A stretch of DNA of 33,626 bases from Chloroflexota bacterium (GTDB lineage: Bacteria; Chloroflexota; Anaerolineae; J036; Brachytrichaceae), in contig JAMCQN010000048.1 of assembly GCA_023382055.1 (NCBI GenBank), forward strand, positions 1 through 33,626, in the 5' to 3' direction. This document shows, in pieces, positions 8,403-16,175 of this stretch; position 1 is the first letter of the stretch; each line of letters begins with the position of its first letter. The notes under the pieces were generated by a model. That model saw only the letters and a program-made list of their open reading frames with translations. It did no database searches and was not told where the DNA came from. A program made the translations under genes and the position numbers.

Positions 8403-8939
8403 ATGAACATTCGCCATGCCGAACTAGCCGATCTTGACGTCATCGTCGCGCTGGATCACAGCTATATGACCGACCACGTGTGGCAGATGAGCGGTCGGGA
8501 TGGGAATGAGGAGACCAGCACGACATTCCGGCTCACGCGCCTGCCCAGGCAGATGCAGGTTCCCTATCAGCACGATCAGACCACGCTGCGGCGCATCCTG
8601 CACCGCTGCGACACGGTGTGGGTGATGGAAGGCAAAAACAACCGCGACCTGCTGGGCTATCTGGGGATGATGACGCTGCCGTGGCAGAACAGCGGATATC
8701 TGGCCTGCATGACGGTTATCCCCGGCGCGCGCCGCCAGGGCATCGCTACGCAGTTGATTAACGCCGCCAGGGCGCAGGCCAAAACTGACGGCCTGCACAG
8801 CCTGACTGCCGACCTGCCGACGAAGAACTACCCGGCAACGCGTTTCTGCCAGACGCGCGGCTTCCACTTCTCCGGTTACTCCGACAACTACTATCAGGCG
8901 CGCGACATCGCACTCTTCTTTGCGTATAAAATCCGATAG
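8403..8939 (+). CDS. GNAT-family N-acetyltransferase
   Basis: Acetyl-CoA-dependent acyltransferase of unknown substrate, 178 aa. The acetyl-CoA pyrophosphate-binding loop is VIPGARRQGIATQLI (motif A, RxxGIA form). Motif B follows as PTKNYPATRFCQTRGFHFSGY, with the usual neighbour-residue-then-GF pattern. The N-terminal IRHAELADLDVIVALD is the standard GNAT opening. No Shine-Dalgarno is obvious before the ATG. Confidence 0.85.
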   Translation: MNIRHAELADLDVIVALDHSYMTDHVWQMSGRDGNEETSTTFRLTRLPRQMQVPYQHDQTTLRRILHRCDTVWVMEGKNNRDLLGYLGMMTLPWQNSGYLACMTVIPGARRQGIATQLINAARAQAKTDGLHSLTADLPTKNYPATRFCQTRGFHFSGYSDNYYQARDIALFFAYKIR

Positions 8940-8989
8940 GAAATACGTCAAACGGGCAAGGCAGGACCTCCGCGTTTGACTGGCACAGA

Positions 8990-11062
8990 ATGACGGATAT
9001 TTTCGCAACTCTCCTGGGCGCCATTACGCTGCTGAACCGCATCATATCGGCCGGCATACTGATCACTGCCTTTGCACTGGTCATTTACATTGGTCTGTAT
9101 AACCGGCGCAGCCAGATCGCGCGCGTCTTTGCCGTGCTGCTGCTGTGCATCATCGGTTCATACCTGGGCGACCTGCTGGCGCAGTTATCGACCCCGCCGG
9201 CGTTTGATTGGATGCGCCTGCAGTGGATCGGCATCGCGCTCATGCCGGCCGCGGCGCTCGGCTTGTCCGACACGTTGCTGCGCGCAACAGGCGAAACATC
9301 GCCCGTGCGGCGCATCGCGGTAAGGGCCGGCTTCATCATCGGCGCCAGCGTTTTTCTGCTGGTCGTCTTCACCGACCTTGTTGTCGTGCCTGGCGAAACT
9401 GCTTCCAGGCTGGCGCACCTGAATCCCGGCGTGCTGTTTTACGTATTCAGCCTGTTTTTCTTCAGCAGCGTGGGCTGGGCCATGTACAACGTCATCGAGG
9501 CGCGCCGGCGCTCGCTGACGGCCACCAGCAAGCGGCGCATGACCTACTTCACGCTGTCCTTCCTGGCGCCCACGCTCGGCATCTTTCCCTACCTGTTGCC
9601 CGTCGGTTGGCCGGGCGCGCTGCCCGATATTATCCCGTGGACGGGCATCCTGGTGGTGAACACCGCGATCGGAGCGGGCATCACCCTGATGGGATACAGC
9701 GTCGCCTACTACGGCGCCAGCGCGCCGGACCGCGTCATCAAGCGCCGCCTGATCAGGTACCTTTTCCGCGGGCCGCTGCTGGCGGCGGCAGTCATCACCG
9801 CGCTGGTGCTCAGCAGCCGCGTCGAAAAGCTGTTCGGGCTGCCCAGCGATTTCGTCGGCCTGATCGCGGCCTCCACCATTATCCTGCTGGCGCAGTTGTT
9901 CATCGTCACACTGCAGCCCACGCTCGACCGGTTGATCGCCGGCGAAGACAGCGGCGAGGTAAATTACCTGCAACAATTCAGCGAGCGCCTGATGACCACG
10001 TCTGACCTGCGCCAGTTCCTCGAAAATATCCTGGCGGCGCTGTGCGATCTGTTGCGCGCCCGCACCGCCTTTGTGATGAAGATCACCGACCTGGAGCTGC
10101 GCGTCAGCAGCCTGGCCGGCGAGATGACTGCAGGGCTGCCGGTTACTGAGCCGATTCTGGTCACAATCGGCAATCTCGATCTGGAGAAGCTCCTCCCGCA
10201 ATCGGAGATGGTGCGCTCTGTGGTGCAGGCGCGCTCCAGCAATGGCAAAGGCCCGGAAAATGGTCATGGGCTGGAAGCAGGTACATCGCCCGACGCCGCG
10301 CGCGCAGCCGAAAATGGCGCGGCTGCGCCGGTCGCCGAGGCGCCGGTGTTTGAAATCGAACACGACTTCATCCTCTGGGAAGGCTACTGGCTGATCCCGC
10401 TGCGCTCGCGCGAGACACAGGAAGTACTCGGCGTGATCGGGCTGGTGGCGCGCGCGTCTGAACCCGAACTGACCGACGAGGAGCGCGAGGGCGTCGCCGT
10501 GCTGGTCACACAGACGGCGCGGGCGCTGGAGGATTCGATCATGCAGCGGCGCGCCTTTGAGGCGCTGACGCGCATCATCCCCGAGGCGGACGACATGCAG
10601 CGCCGCATCGCCGAGACGCGCAACCCCGCCGCGCCGACCCTGGCCGATTTCGAACTCGTGCCGGAGGGTTACGACGACTTCACGCATCTGGTGCGCGACG
10701 CGCTCAGCCAGTACTGGGGCGGCCCCCGGCTGGCGAACTCGCCCATGATGCGGCTGCGCGTGGTGACGGATGCGCTGGAAGCCAACAACGGCAACGCCAC
10801 CAAGGCGCTGCGCGCCGTGCTCTTTGAGGCCATCGAGCGGCTGAAGCCGGACGGCACGCGCAGCTTTACCGCGACGGAGTGGCTGCTTTACAACATTCTC
10901 GAGATGAAGATCGTGCAGGGGCAGCGCGTGCGCGACGTGGCGCGCAAGCTGGTGATGAGCGAGAGCGACCTGTACCGCAAGCAGCGCGCCGCCTTCGAGG
11001 AAGTCGCGCGCATCGTCATGGAAATGGAGCGCGAGGCGCGCGCCAAACCGGATAAGACGTAA
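8990..11062 (+). CDS. Multi-TM GAF sensor protein without kinase domain
   Basis: A 690-aa membrane-anchored sensor-like protein. Roughly the first 310 residues are eight to nine hydrophobic segments resembling the N-terminal 7TM modules of some bacterial histidine kinases. A GAF-like domain follows (about 330-520: LQQFSERLMTTSDLRQFLENIL ... LGVIGLVARASEPELTDEERE), interrupted by a Gly/Ala-rich insert at about 415-450. The last 150 residues are helical, including DDFTHLVRDALSQYWGGPRL and a segment (RVRDVARKLVMSESDLYRKQ) that looks like a helix-turn-helix. There are no H-box, HATPase, GGDEF or EAL motifs, so output must go through the C-terminal domain. Function unknown. Confidence 0.7.
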   Translation: MTDIFATLLGAITLLNRIISAGILITAFALVIYIGLYNRRSQIARVFAVLLLCIIGSYLGDLLAQLSTPPAFDWMRLQWIGIALMPAAALGLSDTLLRATGETSPVRRIAVRAGFIIGASVFLLVVFTDLVVVPGETASRLAHLNPGVLFYVFSLFFFSSVGWAMYNVIEARRRSLTATSKRRMTYFTLSFLAPTLGIFPYLLPVGWPGALPDIIPWTGILVVNTAIGAGITLMGYSVAYYGASAPDRVIKRRLIRYLFRGPLLAAAVITALVLSSRVEKLFGLPSDFVGLIAASTIILLAQLFIVTLQPTLDRLIAGEDSGEVNYLQQFSERLMTTSDLRQFLENILAALCDLLRARTAFVMKITDLELRVSSLAGEMTAGLPVTEPILVTIGNLDLEKLLPQSEMVRSVVQARSSNGKGPENGHGLEAGTSPDAARAAENGAAAPVAEAPVFEIEHDFILWEGYWLIPLRSRETQEVLGVIGLVARASEPELTDEEREGVAVLVTQTARALEDSIMQRRAFEALTRIIPEADDMQRRIAETRNPAAPTLADFELVPEGYDDFTHLVRDALSQYWGGPRLANSPMMRLRVVTDALEANNGNATKALRAVLFEAIERLKPDGTRSFTATEWLLYNILEMKIVQGQRVRDVARKLVMSESDLYRKQRAAFEEVARIVMEMEREARAKPDKT

Positions 11063-11096
11063 GTTGGTCGCTAATAGTTTCCATAGCCTGCTCCGC

Positions 11097-11140
11097 ATCC
11101 CCGTCCTCGGGGATGTCCGATGCCGCCCCGGGGGACGGGG
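11097..11140. terminator. GC-rich inverted repeats between convergent genes
   Basis: ATCCCCG and CGGGGAT pair across a TCCT loop (11097-11114). Alternatively CCCCGTCC (11099-11106) can pair with GGACGGGG (11133-11140). It sits between two convergent genes (stops at 11062 and 11193), where a bidirectional terminator would be expected. There is no T-run. Confidence 0.35.
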
Positions 11141-11192
11141 GCTAAGAGCGGCGTAAAGACCGAAGGGTTACTATTGGCAATCATACCCATCA

Positions 11193-11663
11193 CTACCGGG
11201 CGGCCATCGTGAAGAATCCGTAGACCAGCGCGACGGTCAGCCCGAAGATGATGTGCGACATCAACCCGCCGAAGAAACCCATGTTGCCATCCAGCTTGAG
11301 CAGATAACGCCCCGGATCTTTGGTCGTTCCGGCGCGTATGCCGGCGTGAATGCCCGCGAACAGGCCGAGAAAAAATCCTGCGATCAGCCAGTGTACGATG
11401 CCGAACAAGAGCCCGACCGTCACGTCCGGCACGCCGACGCCGATGGACCACACGGCGGCGTAGATGAACGCAAAGACGATGCCGATCAACAGGTGCAGCA
11501 TCCATCCCTGGCCGCGGTTGCCGCGCGGATCGAACAGCGTGCCCAGCAGCCCCACCAGGTCGATCTCCGGCATACCCATGCGGGGCGTCCCGGCCAGCGC
11601 CAGGCTCATGACCAGTGTTCCGATCACGCCGGCGACAATCGCTCCAGCGCCGTTGATACTCAT
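11193..11663 (-). CDS. Four-TM conserved-looking membrane protein
   Basis: A 156-aa hydrophobic protein with about four TM helices: IVAGVIGTLVMSLALAG near the N-terminus, MLHLLIGIVFAFIYAAVW, VGLLFGIVHWLIAGFFLGLFAG, and SHIIFGLTVALVYGFF near the end. The start is fixed by GGAGG about 8 nt before the ATG at 11663; the open frame continues upstream to 11816 but that extension has no membrane-protein character. It resembles small integral membrane proteins of unknown function (DUF6789-like is a guess from memory). No enzymatic motif. Confidence 0.7.
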   Translation of the reverse strand: MSINGAGAIVAGVIGTLVMSLALAGTPRMGMPEIDLVGLLGTLFDPRGNRGQGWMLHLLIGIVFAFIYAAVWSIGVGVPDVTVGLLFGIVHWLIAGFFLGLFAGIHAGIRAGTTKDPGRYLLKLDGNMGFFGGLMSHIIFGLTVALVYGFFTMAAR

Positions 11664-11880
11664 GCTTGCTCCCTCCGTAATACGACCAGCCAGACCTGGT
11701 TGTGCCGTTGATACTACCAGCAAACCGTCATCTGAGCGACACGCCCTGCGCGCGCTCCTCCATCTATCGTCAATCATTGCTACAATCAGCGGAGAAACAC
11801 ATGCTGGGCGATGCAATCATCCAGGCCGGCGCCGCAGACGCCCATCGTCCGGCATGGCCCTGCACTCATAGGAGAACAAC

Positions 11881-12555
11881 ATGAAGAAAGCGTTAATCGT
11901 ATTCGGCGGATGGGACGGTCATGAGCCGGTCCAGGTATCGCAACTGTGCGAAGCGGCGCTCAAGCGCAACGACTTCGAAGTCGAGATGTCCGACACGCTC
12001 GATGCCTTTCTGGACGGCGAGAAACTCAAGAAGCTCGACCTGATCGTCCCGGTGTGGACGATGGGCAGCATCAAGCGCGAACAGCTCAACCCGGTGCTGG
12101 AAGCGGTGAAGAGCGGTGTGGGCATCGCGGGCTGCCATGGCGGCATGTGCGACGCCTTCCGCCAGGAGACGGAGTGGCAGTTCATGACCGGCGGGCAGTG
12201 GGTGGCGCATCCGCAGAACGACGGCCGTCTGTACACGGTCAATATCGCCGAACAGAACCCCATCACCGCGGGGCTGAAGGACTTCGAGGTGCGCAGCGAG
12301 AAGTATTACATGCACGTCGATCCCGCTATCCGCGTGATGGCTACGACGGCTTTTGAAGACTACGGCGATGCCATCATGCCGGTGACGTGGACCAAGTCGT
12401 ACGGCAAGGGGCGTGTGTTCTACACGTCGCTGGGCCATCATGCCGACATCCTCGCCATGCCCCCGGCGATGCAGATGATGGAACGCGGCATGCTGTGGGC
12501 GGCCGGCCAGTGGCAAACCGAGATGGGTCTGCCGTTCGGCAAGATCTACTGCTGA
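11881..12555 (+). CDS. ThuA-like (class I glutamine amidotransferase fold) protein
   Basis: A 224-aa ThuA-family protein; relatives are linked to sugar catabolism (trehalose utilisation), but the reaction is not established. The sequence shows KKALIVFGGWDGHEP at the N-terminus, VKSGVGIAGCHGGMCDAF where GATase-like folds place the elbow, ITAGLKDFEVRSEKYYMH, and the closing GKGRVFYTSLGHHADI, all typical of the family. AGGAG lies 7 nt before the ATG. It stands alone, followed by palindromic repeats. A link to the GH51 enzyme 3.6 kb away is possible but unsupported. Confidence 0.85.
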   Translation: MKKALIVFGGWDGHEPVQVSQLCEAALKRNDFEVEMSDTLDAFLDGEKLKKLDLIVPVWTMGSIKREQLNPVLEAVKSGVGIAGCHGGMCDAFRQETEWQFMTGGQWVAHPQNDGRLYTVNIAEQNPITAGLKDFEVRSEKYYMHVDPAIRVMATTAFEDYGDAIMPVTWTKSYGKGRVFYTSLGHHADILAMPPAMQMMERGMLWAAGQWQTEMGLPFGKIYC

Positions 12556-12580
12556 GTATCCCGGCGAAATACGTTGTGCC

Positions 12581-12613
12581 ATCCTTGCGAAGGCTCCCAG
12601 CCTTCGCAAGGAT
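12581..12613. repeat. Palindromic repeat, CCTTGCGAAGG type, copy 2
   Basis: Perfect 15-bp inverted repeat (left arm ATCCTTGCGAAGGCT) with spacer CCC, 25 nt beyond the ThuA-like stop codon. It is the same element as 1767-1799: the arms differ only at the second base pair, where both partners have changed (T-A for C-G), and in the spacer. It is followed immediately by a smaller CGGGG-AAG-CCCCG hairpin. Confidence 0.85.
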
Positions 12614-12702
12614 CGGGGAAGCCCCGCCAAAGCCGCCCCGAGACGGATTCTGTTGGCGAATCCCATTCGGTCGTCGATGATTGCGCATAGACTCTCCCGC
12701 AT

Positions 12703-12735
12703 AGACTCCCGGAATCTCCGAGATTCCGGGAGTCT
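12703..12735. repeat. Palindromic repeat, CCCGGAATCTC type
   Basis: Perfect 16-bp arms (left arm AGACTCCCGGAATCTC) around a single C. It lies 21 nt beyond the stop of the minus-strand lipoprotein gene. A shorter direct repeat of GCATAGACTC precedes it (from about 12684). The sequence is unrelated to the CCTTGCGAAGG element but has the same architecture. Confidence 0.8.
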
Positions 12736-12756
12736 GGGTTCTCGTAACCGAATCGC

Positions 12757-13113
12757 TCAGGGCGCATCCTGCATCGTATCGGTCTTGTTCAAAGAGTCGT
12801 CCAGCTTCTGCAGCAGCTGTTCCACCTTGTCTCCGGCGGGATCGCCAGTGCTGGCTGCGGTAGTCGCTGTCGCGGTCTGCTGTTGTGATGCCGGCGCTAA
12901 TTGCCCTGGGGTGGGTGTGAGGGTAAGTGCGGGTTGACTCGGCGCGCTGGTTGCCGCCGTTGCAACAGCTACGGCGGTATCGGTTGGGTAAAAGCGCACT
13001 TCTGCGGCGCCACCCGAAGCATTGCCGCTCGATCGATTGCAGGCGCTCAGCAGCGCCACACAGGTCAGGCCGACGCCTATGACGGTCAGGATGCGCCGTA
13101 AAGTGTGGGTCAT
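12757..13113 (-). CDS. Small lipoprotein, Thr/Ala-rich
   Basis: A 118-aa predicted lipoprotein: basic N-terminus, hydrophobic VIGVGLTCVALL and lipobox LLSAC, then a Ser/Thr/Ala/Pro-rich disordered region and a short amphipathic helix (KVEQLLQKLDDSLNKTD) at the C-terminus. It has no recognisable family. The secreted helical protein upstream on the same strand is 84 nt away, with a long hairpin between them, so co-transcription is uncertain. An extracytoplasmic membrane-tethered location is inferred from the lipobox. Confidence 0.65.
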   Translation of the reverse strand: MTHTLRRILTVIGVGLTCVALLSACNRSSGNASGGAAEVRFYPTDTAVAVATAATSAPSQPALTLTPTPGQLAPASQQQTATATTAASTGDPAGDKVEQLLQKLDDSLNKTDTMQDAP

Positions 13114-13136
13114 ACTAGATTCCTGTAATGCGCAAT

Positions 13137-13174
13137 TGCCGGATGTGCGCGCTGTTCAACGCGCTCATCCGGCA
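13137..13174 (-). terminator. Long imperfect hairpin
   Basis: TGCCGGATG then GCGCG pairs with CGCGC then CATCCGGCA around an 8-nt loop, interrupted by one T-T mismatch. It begins 23 nt beyond the stop of the secreted helical protein gene and probably ends or attenuates its transcript. No T-run follows. Confidence 0.5.
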
Positions 13175-13197
13175 GAGTGTTCATCGCTGGTGCGATC

Positions 13198-13752
13198 TTA
13201 CTTCGAGGGATGGTTGGCCTCTCGCCACTGCATGATGGCGTTGTGCAGGTCGCGCCTGGCCTGGCGCAGAGCCATGTTGCTGTCGGCCAGCGCTTTGCGG
13301 ACGTCGTGAATCGTCTGGCGCGCCTGTGTCGCGTCCGTCACAACGTTGTTGGCGTCGAATCCGGCATGCGCGCTCAGCAGCGAGGCGGCTGTGCTGTGCG
13401 CAGTCTGCGCCGTCGCGATCTGCGCGTTGAAGGCTGCCAGTGCGGTTTGCAGCCCTGTGACATCTTTGCCCTGCGAGGACACGTTGTTGATCCAGTCCTG
13501 CATCATTTTCGCAACGTCATTCGCGATCGTCAGGTGATCGTTTTGCAGGATCAGCCAGTTATTTTCGCGCTGCAGAAGCTGTGGCAGGTTCTTCCCGATG
13601 TTGGCGGCTGCCTTCGATGCCGGCGGCGTTACCTGCGCCGCGAGGGCGGGCGTGCCGGGCGCAAAAAGGAAACCGCCCGCGATCAGCGCGGTAGCCATCG
13701 CGCCGGCGACGATCATGCTGCTCACTTTTGCCAATCGATTTGTCGTTTTCAT
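13198..13752 (-). CDS. Secreted helical protein of unknown function
   Basis: A 184-aa exported protein. The start MKTTNRLAKVSSM is followed by a hydrophobic stretch and an ALA-type signal peptidase I site (TPALAAQ, near residue 32). The mature part is almost all helix with heptad-like spacing: NWLILQNDHLTIANDVAKMM, GLQTALAAFNAQIATAQTAH and ALADSNMALRQARRDLHNAI. AGGGG lies 6 nt before this ATG, and an adjacent in-frame ATG at 13755 is an equal alternative. No known family; the design recalls small periplasmic or extracellular coiled-coil proteins. Confidence 0.65.
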   Translation of the reverse strand: MKTTNRLAKVSSMIVAGAMATALIAGGFLFAPGTPALAAQVTPPASKAAANIGKNLPQLLQRENNWLILQNDHLTIANDVAKMMQDWINNVSSQGKDVTGLQTALAAFNAQIATAQTAHSTAASLLSAHAGFDANNVVTDATQARQTIHDVRKALADSNMALRQARRDLHNAIMQWREANHPSK

Positions 13753-13864
13753 CATAATCCCCTGAATCTTGTCTGTTGATTTTTTTGTTGCAAGATTACA
13801 GCTCCATTGTGCCGATGCATGTGATGGGCGTGTCAACGCCGTGTAAGAAGGTTGTAAAGTCCTT

Positions 13865-14504
13865 TTATGACTTGCGGTTCACCACCAGCATGTAGGCGTT
13901 GGTCGTCTGGCCGTCGGGCGAGGTGACGCGAATCTCGAATCGGCTGTCGCCCAGCGGCAAATCCGCCGGGTGCATGTATACGGCATGATCGGCCTGGAAC
14001 TGCCCTATCAACCAACGCAATATGATCGGGATGGGCGTGCGTGATGACCACGTCGAGCGGCAGGGCGCGCGTCCTGCCCATGATCAGGAACATCCTGGTG
14101 TCGTCAAAATCGCTGATCATGCGCACGCCGGGCTGAACGGCGCTCGAGACGTACACATCCCGGTCGCGCCGGTTCATCGTGTAGGTGAAGCTGACCGCAT
14201 CGCTGTCGGCCAAGCCGCCCTTCACGGCGATTGCCCGGACGGTGTAACTCGTTTTCAGACCCTTGTCACCGTCATTGAGTGCCTCCAGCACGATCAGTTT
14301 GTAGGGGTCGAATAGCCTGCCGGATGTATCGGGTTGAGCGCCATCGGTGGTGTAGAAGATGCGTGCGCCGGGAGTGGGGCACAACAGGGTGATGCGCTGC
14401 GTCACGCTGAACTGACCGGGCGGCGGATAGGCTGTCGGTGCGGCCACCCGGCTGGCGAGGCTGCCTCCCGGCGGCGGTGGTTTTCCGCTTGCCGTTTTTC
14501 CCAT
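13865..14504 (-). pseudogene. Broken metallo-beta-lactamase-fold gene with beta-sandwich flanks
   Basis: From ATG 14504 (GGAG 6 nt upstream) the frame encodes a chitobiase-like beta domain (ARIFYTTDGAQPDTSG, about residues 25-110), then the entry to a metallo-hydrolase (DFDDTRMFLIMGRTRAL). This jumps straight to PLDVVITHAHPDH, so the usual LIDTG strand and helix are missing. Just after HAHPDH the coding signal moves to the next frame (GQFQADHAVYMHPADLPL), then to GDSRFEIRVTSPDG and TNAYMLVVNRK, which look like a cadherin-like sandwich ending at TAA 13865-13867. The remaining metal ligands of the fold are absent. The uninterrupted frame instead runs to 13833 in a non-homologous tail. I read this as an MBL gene with internal deletions and one frameshift, hence inactive. 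Confidence 0.65.
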
Positions 14505-14543
14505 ATTACGCTCCGGTGTAATGGTTCACCTTACGGCCTGACG

Positions 14544-15050
14544 TCATGCGAATGGCTGGCCGAAATGCTCGCTGTGGGCGACCTCGGCGAGCGCCTTGCG
14601 CCGCTTCCTGCCGCGGCCGGCGCTCTGCGCCGGGTAGCCAAGCGGGAGAATCGCCAGCACGTCCATGCCCTGCGGGATGCCCAGCAGCGGCTTGACCTCA
14701 TCCATACCCTGGAATCCAACCCAGTTCGAGCCGACCCCTTCCGACCACGCGGTCAGGATCATCGATTGAATGGCGCGGCTGCCATCGGATATCGCATAAA
14801 CCGATTTCTCCATGACGACGACAATGGCCAGCGGGGCCTGCGCAATATACGGCCCGCTGCGCGCCAGTGCGCCCAACTGGCGCAGCACGTCGCGGTTCTG
14901 TACGACGACAAAGTGCCAGGGCTGCCCGTTCATGCTGCTGCCGGTTAACCGTCCCGCCTCGACGATGCGCCGCACGGTGTCCGCCGGTACGGGTTTATCC
15001 TGATATTGACGTACGGCCAGCGCCGTGCGCACAGCGTCATATACTTCCAT
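14544..15050 (-). CDS. Nitroreductase-family FMN oxidoreductase
   Basis: A 168-aa NAD(P)H-dependent flavin oxidoreductase-like protein; substrate unknown. It opens EVYDAVRTALAVRQYQDKPV, which replaces the usual RRSxRxF/Y with a degenerate AVRQY. Next come SSMNGQPWHFVVVQN for FMN phosphate binding and DGSRAIQSMILTAWSEGVGSNWVG, then the ILPLGYPAQ motif near the C-terminus. A good AGGAG sits about 7 nt before ATG 15050. It lies 39 nt upstream of the broken MBL gene and may share its transcript. Confidence 0.88.
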   Translation of the reverse strand: MEVYDAVRTALAVRQYQDKPVPADTVRRIVEAGRLTGSSMNGQPWHFVVVQNRDVLRQLGALARSGPYIAQAPLAIVVVMEKSVYAISDGSRAIQSMILTAWSEGVGSNWVGFQGMDEVKPLLGIPQGMDVLAILPLGYPAQSAGRGRKRRKALAEVAHSEHFGQPFA

Positions 15051-15159
15051 TACCTGACTCCTGAATCACATTCATCTCGACCGCTGCATATCAGTACAGG
15101 TCTCATGCGCAGGGACGTAAACCATGCGCGGTTCATAGAGATAACCGCTGCGGCGGCGT

Positions 15160-15990
15160 TCAAGCGATGATGGAGACCATTTCGAGCACCACCAGCCCCA
15201 ACGCCTGATCACCGCGTATCGCCATTCGCCCTCGCGCCGTTGCCCGGCTGATGCCGCGCGTAAAGAGCCGCCAAGCCGCATCCTGATCGAGAATCACCTC
15301 TGCCGCAGGCTGTGCCGGCGCGCCCTGATACAGCTTCCAGGCGGTCCCTTCGCGCAGCAGCGACCAGCACCCGCCGGACTCCCCGCGGATAGTCAGCGTC
15401 ACTGTGACGCCGTCGGCAGCCGGGGTCGACTGGTAAGCGCGCGGCATCGCCCACACAAACGCCGCCAGCACCGGCGCCATGTGCCTGGGATCCTTCAATC
15501 CGGGTTTATCCACGGCATCACGGATGTGCTGCTGGTGGTGCCAGTGTTCGGTGTATTCGCGCGCCAGGTCCAGCCAGACCGGGGCGGGCTGCGGGCCCGC
15601 CCAACTCACGCTTTCGCCCAGTATGTAAGGGTTCAGCGAGTGATAATACTCACACAGTTGCCTGCCGGTGAAACCGAGCAAGTCGATCAACAGGCGTGTG
15701 CTGATGCGCCGGCTGGCCAGCACCCAGCCCTGGTTCCATTCATTGAGGAATGCCACCAGTTCCTCCCAACCGTTAATCGGCGCATTTGAGGAGTGCCCGT
15801 CCCGGCCGCGCGAGATTTTCGCCACTGTTCCGCCCAGCAGATGCAGCGCGACATCCTTGACCGACCAGCCGGCGCATACCGTGGGCTTCTCCCATTCCTG
15901 CGCGGACAGGCTCTTCAGCAACGTGAGCAACTCATCCAGGACTTCCGGGAAGAGATCGGCGACGAGTATAGGTTCGGGCGGTTTCAACAT
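15160..15990 (-). CDS. DinB/MDMPI-like protein with SCP2-like C-terminus
   Basis: A 276-aa protein of the DinB/maleylpyruvate-isomerase-like superfamily, helical bundles that often bind a metal and use a low-molecular-weight thiol. The N-terminal bundle shows EWEKPTVCAGWSVKDVALHLLGG, where the histidine after the Trp-Ser-Val-Lys-Asp motif is the usual first metal ligand, and a second histidine-rich EYTEHWHHQQHIRDA about 120 residues later. The C-terminal 80 residues (AAEVILDQDAAWRLFTRGIS ... GDQALGLVVLEMVSII) look like the SCP2-like lid of MDMPI proteins. Start chosen at ATG 15990, preceded by GAGGG; an upstream in-frame ATG at 16017 adds nine residues. Confidence 0.75.
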   Translation of the reverse strand: MLKPPEPILVADLFPEVLDELLTLLKSLSAQEWEKPTVCAGWSVKDVALHLLGGTVAKISRGRDGHSSNAPINGWEELVAFLNEWNQGWVLASRRISTRLLIDLLGFTGRQLCEYYHSLNPYILGESVSWAGPQPAPVWLDLAREYTEHWHHQQHIRDAVDKPGLKDPRHMAPVLAAFVWAMPRAYQSTPAADGVTVTLTIRGESGGCWSLLREGTAWKLYQGAPAQPAAEVILDQDAAWRLFTRGISRATARGRMAIRGDQALGLVVLEMVSIIA

Positions 15991-16175
15991 AACATCCCTC
16001 TCGGCTTGCAAGGCCATGCGATCTTACATTCTGATGGCGCTGGCTGTGCCGGGCATTATAGGCGGCGCCCCGACTTCTGTGTAAAATTCTGTATAGTAAT
16101 AACAACCGCCAGCGCAATCGTATGCTTGATCGCTCCCCTTACCGGCGACGGCGGGGGTCATTTACAGGTTAAACC

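Noticed and set aside
9185..11098. A 637-codon minus-strand frame opposite the sensor gene
   Set aside because: GC-rich codon shadow: the translation is rich in Arg/His/Gln/Asp with no domain pattern, while the plus strand shows clear TM and GAF segments.
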